8,386 nt of DNA from Burkholderiales bacterium (lineage in GTDB: Bacteria > Pseudomonadota > Gammaproteobacteria > Burkholderiales > Burkholderiaceae_C): the NCBI GenBank assembly GCA_005793295.1, contig SXSX01000194.1, forward strand, positions 1 through 8,386, read 5' to 3'. How positions within the stretch are numbered: the first letter of the stretch is position 1; the number at the start of each line of letters is the position of its first letter. Below the pieces are notes generated by a model. That model was not told the DNA's origin and ran no database searches. It worked only from the letters and a program-made list of their open reading frames with translations. The position numbers were made by a program, and so were the translations under genes. Shown here one piece after another: positions 6,343-8,386 of this stretch.

Positions 6343-7477
6343 TTACCTCACCCAAATCAACATCGACTTTGGCACCTTGTCCTTATTGAAAGCAGAGTGC
6401 GAGCGGGTTGGAATTCAAAAGCCCTTGATCGTCACAGACGTGGGCGTTCGTTCTGCTGGCGTACTCGACAAGGCTTTGCTTGCCTTGGGCACCATGCCGC
6501 ACGCCATCTTTGACCAAACCCCATCCAACCCTACTGAAGCTGCTGTCCGTGAGGCGGTGGAGGTCTTAAAGGCCCAAGGTTGCGATGGTTTGATTGGTGT
6601 GGGCGGCGGCTCTAGCCTCGACTTAGCCAAAGGGGTTTGCATTTCCGCAACGCACTCCGGCTCCTTAAAAACCTACGCCACGATTGAAGGCGGTAGCCCA
6701 AAAATCACTGACGCGGTGTTGCCGCTGATTGCCGTTCCTACGACCGCAGGCACAGGCAGCGAAGTGGCCCGCGGCGCAATTATTATTTTGGATGACGGTC
6801 GCAAGGTGGGATTTCACAGCTGGCAGCTGATGCCTAAAGCGGCGCTGTGTGACCCCGAGCTGACCTTGAGTTTGCCGCCGGGGCTCACTGCCGCAACGGG
6901 TATGGACGCCATTGCGCATTGCATGGAAACTTTCATGGCCCCTTCGGTCAATCCGCCCGCCGATGGCATTGGGCTTGACGGCTTGGCCCGCGGTTGGAGC
7001 CACATTGAGCAAGCCACGCGCAAAGGCGCAGACCGCGATGCGCGTTGGAACATGATGAGCGCCAGCGTACAAGGGGCGCTGGCATTTCAAAAAGGCTTGG
7101 GCTGTGTGCACAGCTTAAGCCACAGTTTGGGTGGCGTGAACCCGCGTTTACACCATGGCACTTTAAACGCCATCTTCTTGCCAGCAGTGATTCGTTTCAA
7201 TGCGCCTGCCGAGTCAATGCAAAAAGATAAACGCTTGCAGCGTATGGCGCATGCCATGGGTCTCGGAAGCTGCGATGCCAAAGGAGTTGAGCTTGCAGAA
7301 GCGCTCCATGCCATGAACGCACGGCTGGGCTTGCCCCGTGGGCTCAAAGCGCTTGGCGTGGGAGCCGAGCTTTATGAAAAAATTATCGACGGCGCGATGG
7401 CAGACCATTGCCACAAAACCAACCCGCGCTTGGCGACGCGTGAGGATTACCTAGAGATGCTCCGCACTTCGGAGTAA
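6329..7477 (+). CDS. Iron-containing (group III) alcohol dehydrogenase
   Basis: A 382-residue NAD(P)-dependent dehydrogenase of the iron-type (Fe-ADH) superfamily, of full family length. The N-terminal dinucleotide-binding half has the loop GVGGGSSLDLAK (90-101) and PTTAGTGSEV (137-146). The C-terminal helical half has GMDAIAHCME (191-200), giving metal ligands Asp193 and His197, then VHSLSHSLGG (260-269) with His261, and LHHGTLNA (274-281) with the last ligand probably His276. The spacing from His261 to HHG is about one residue longer than in FucO-type enzymes. The substrate is uncertain; an aliphatic alcohol, 4-hydroxybutyrate or maleylacetate-type role are all possible. The ATG at 6329 gives a conventional N-terminus (MALINYL); an in-frame extension to 6233 only reads through the methyltransferase gene. 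The gene overlaps the methyltransferase by 14 bases and converges with the FAD oxidase. Confidence 0.92.
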   Translation: MALINYLTQINIDFGTLSLLKAECERVGIQKPLIVTDVGVRSAGVLDKALLALGTMPHAIFDQTPSNPTEAAVREAVEVLKAQGCDGLIGVGGGSSLDLAKGVCISATHSGSLKTYATIEGGSPKITDAVLPLIAVPTTAGTGSEVARGAIIILDDGRKVGFHSWQLMPKAALCDPELTLSLPPGLTAATGMDAIAHCMETFMAPSVNPPADGIGLDGLARGWSHIEQATRKGADRDARWNMMSASVQGALAFQKGLGCVHSLSHSLGGVNPRLHHGTLNAIFLPAVIRFNAPAESMQKDKRLQRMAHAMGLGSCDAKGVELAEALHAMNARLGLPRGLKALGVGAELYEKIIDGAMADHCHKTNPRLATREDYLEMLRTSE

Positions 7478-7505
7478 CCTCGAAGCGAAAAATACGGAGC
7501 TTTTT
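7459..7505 (+). terminator. Possible intrinsic terminator after the alcohol dehydrogenase
   Basis: GCTCCG (7459-7464) can pair with CGGAGC (7495-7500), which is followed directly by five T residues. Inside it CTTCG (7467-7471) can pair with CGAAG (7481-7485), giving a two-tier hairpin. A competing short stem CTCCG/CGGAG (7460-7464 with 7470-7474) is also possible. The structure starts within the last dehydrogenase codons, and the T run ends at the stop codon of the convergent gene. The large internal loop makes it a weak call. Confidence 0.4.
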
Positions 7506-8386
7506 ACAGCGTAAATATTTTTCCCGGATTGAGAATATTTTGCGGGTCAAGCGCCCGTTTGATGGTGCGCATCATGTCTACTGCGCCCGTGCCAGTTTCC
7601 GAGACCAAGAAGTCCATCTTGTGCAAACCCACGCCGTGTTCGCCGGTGCAGGTTCCGCCTAAGCGCAACGCGCGGTCCACTAATTGCGTGTTGAGCCGCT
7701 CAGCGACTACGCGCTCCTGCGGTACTGTCGGGTCAATCAAATACCCCATATGAAAATTACCGTCGCCCACGTGGCCGACCATAAAGTAAGGCAGCCCCGC
7801 TTCCTCGGCTTCCGTGACTGAATCTAACAAGGCTTGCGCCAGTTTGGAGATAGGCACGCAGGTGTCGGTCGTGATGGCGCGGCATCCCGGGCGGGACTGA
7901 ACGCCCGCAAAGTAGGCGTTGTGGCGCGCAGTCCACAAACGGGTGCGCTCCTCTGGCGTGTTTGCCCATTCAAACGCTGCGCCGCCATGGTCTTGGGCCA
8001 GCGTCTGCACGGTTTGAACTTGCTCTTCTACAGACAAAGGGGAGCCATGAAACTCCATGAGCAGCATCGCGCCTTCGCGCAGCGTGAGCTTGGAGTGTTG
8101 GTTCACCATGCGGATGGTGTTGGCATCAAGCAGCTCGCAGCGCGCTATAGGCACGCCGAGTTGAATAATCTCAATGGTGGTGTTGACCGCATCGGACAGT
8201 GAGGCAAAAGAGCAGGTTGCCGCCATCACCGCTTCGGGCAAAGGATAGAGCTTTACCGTGATCTCCGTCATCACACCCAAGGTTCCTTCGCTGCCCACCA
8301 TCAAGCGCGTTAAGTCGTAACCCGCTGATGATTTTTTAGCACGGGTGCCGGTGCGTATGACTTCGCCACTGGCCGTTACCACCTCC
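7504..8386 (-). CDS. FAD-linked oxidase, D-lactate dehydrogenase (cytochrome)/GlcD type, truncated at the window end
   Basis: C-terminal portion of a flavoprotein of the VAO/PCMH superfamily that oxidises a D-2-hydroxyacid, most likely D-lactate or a close relative, passing electrons to the respiratory chain. The frame stays open through the last base (Glu codon at 8383-8385 before the GTG at 8382), so the start and most of the FAD-binding PCMH domain, about 170-190 residues, lie beyond the window. Numbered from that GTG codon, visible features are the end of the FAD domain, YDLTRLMVGSEGTLGVMTEI (22-41); TTDTCVPISKL (171-181); the metal and substrate-site motif GHVGDGNFH (203-211); GGTCTGEHGVGLHK (242-255); and the C-terminal RALDPQNILNPGKIF. 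The residues equivalent to the metal ligands of related 2-hydroxyacid dehydrogenases (His204, His211, Glu248) are present. It is convergent with the alcohol dehydrogenase, 26 bases apart. The exact substrate is not resolved. Confidence 0.9.
   Translation of the reverse strand, partial: EVVTASGEVIRTGTRAKKSSAGYDLTRLMVGSEGTLGVMTEITVKLYPLPEAVMAATCSFASLSDAVNTTIEIIQLGVPIARCELLDANTIRMVNQHSKLTLREGAMLLMEFHGSPLSVEEQVQTVQTLAQDHGGAAFEWANTPEERTRLWTARHNAYFAGVQSRPGCRAITTDTCVPISKLAQALLDSVTEAEEAGLPYFMVGHVGDGNFHMGYLIDPTVPQERVVAERLNTQLVDRALRLGGTCTGEHGVGLHKMDFLVSETGTGAVDMMRTIKRALDPQNILNPGKIFTL

Noticed and set aside
7762..7779. Near-perfect 18-bp palindrome centred on CACGTG in the FAD oxidase gene
   Set aside because: It encodes the conserved GHVGDG motif, which explains the sequence. 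One pair is mismatched and the arms are unlike parS.

Overview
The window is an ordinary chromosomal stretch of a moderately GC-rich proteobacterium, most likely in the Burkholderiales and probably the Comamonadaceae. This assignment is inferred from gene order (mnmG, rsmG, LysE-type exporter, parA, small hydrolase, parB) and protein character, not from a database search. Linkage of mnmG-rsmG-parA-parB, together with parS-like palindromes, is typical of the region near the chromosomal replication origin, although no oriC or dnaA is in the window.

Layout. Bases 1-5511 hold a same-strand gene run on the + strand. It begins with the tRNA-modification gene mnmG, whose first ~50 codons lie upstream of the window. 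Then come the 16S rRNA methyltransferase gene rsmG (start overlapping the mnmG stop by 1 nt), a LysE/RhtB-type amino-acid exporter, the partition ATPase gene parA, a small RBBP9/YdeN-type serine hydrolase (GTG start overlapping the parA stop by 4 nt) and the centromere-binding CTPase gene parB. Bases 5542-7477, same strand, hold a membrane-anchored class I SAM methyltransferase and an iron-type alcohol dehydrogenase whose start lies inside the end of the methyltransferase gene. A convergent gene on the - strand (7504 to the window end) encodes the C-terminal ~293 residues of a D-lactate dehydrogenase/GlcD-type FAD oxidase.

How the parts work together. ParA and ParB are the ATPase and CTP-dependent clamp of the chromosome segregation system. 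Three parS-like sites on which ParB would load are present: a perfect 16-bp palindrome inside mnmG (1304-1319), a near-match inside rsmG (2424-2439) and a near-match in the short gap before parA (3175-3190). The window therefore carries a complete partition module: NTPase, DNA-binding clamp and centromere cluster. MnmG and RsmG act on translation. The exporter, hydrolase, methyltransferase, alcohol dehydrogenase and FAD oxidase have no evident link to partition beyond position.

I saw no tRNA or rRNA gene, insertion sequence, CRISPR array, phage gene or clear sign of horizontal transfer. There is no gene-free stretch over 300 bases; the longest gap is 56 nt. I found no wholly new system. The points most worth a second look are the coding-sequence parS sites, the hydrolase wedged between parA and parB, and the membrane-fused methyltransferase.
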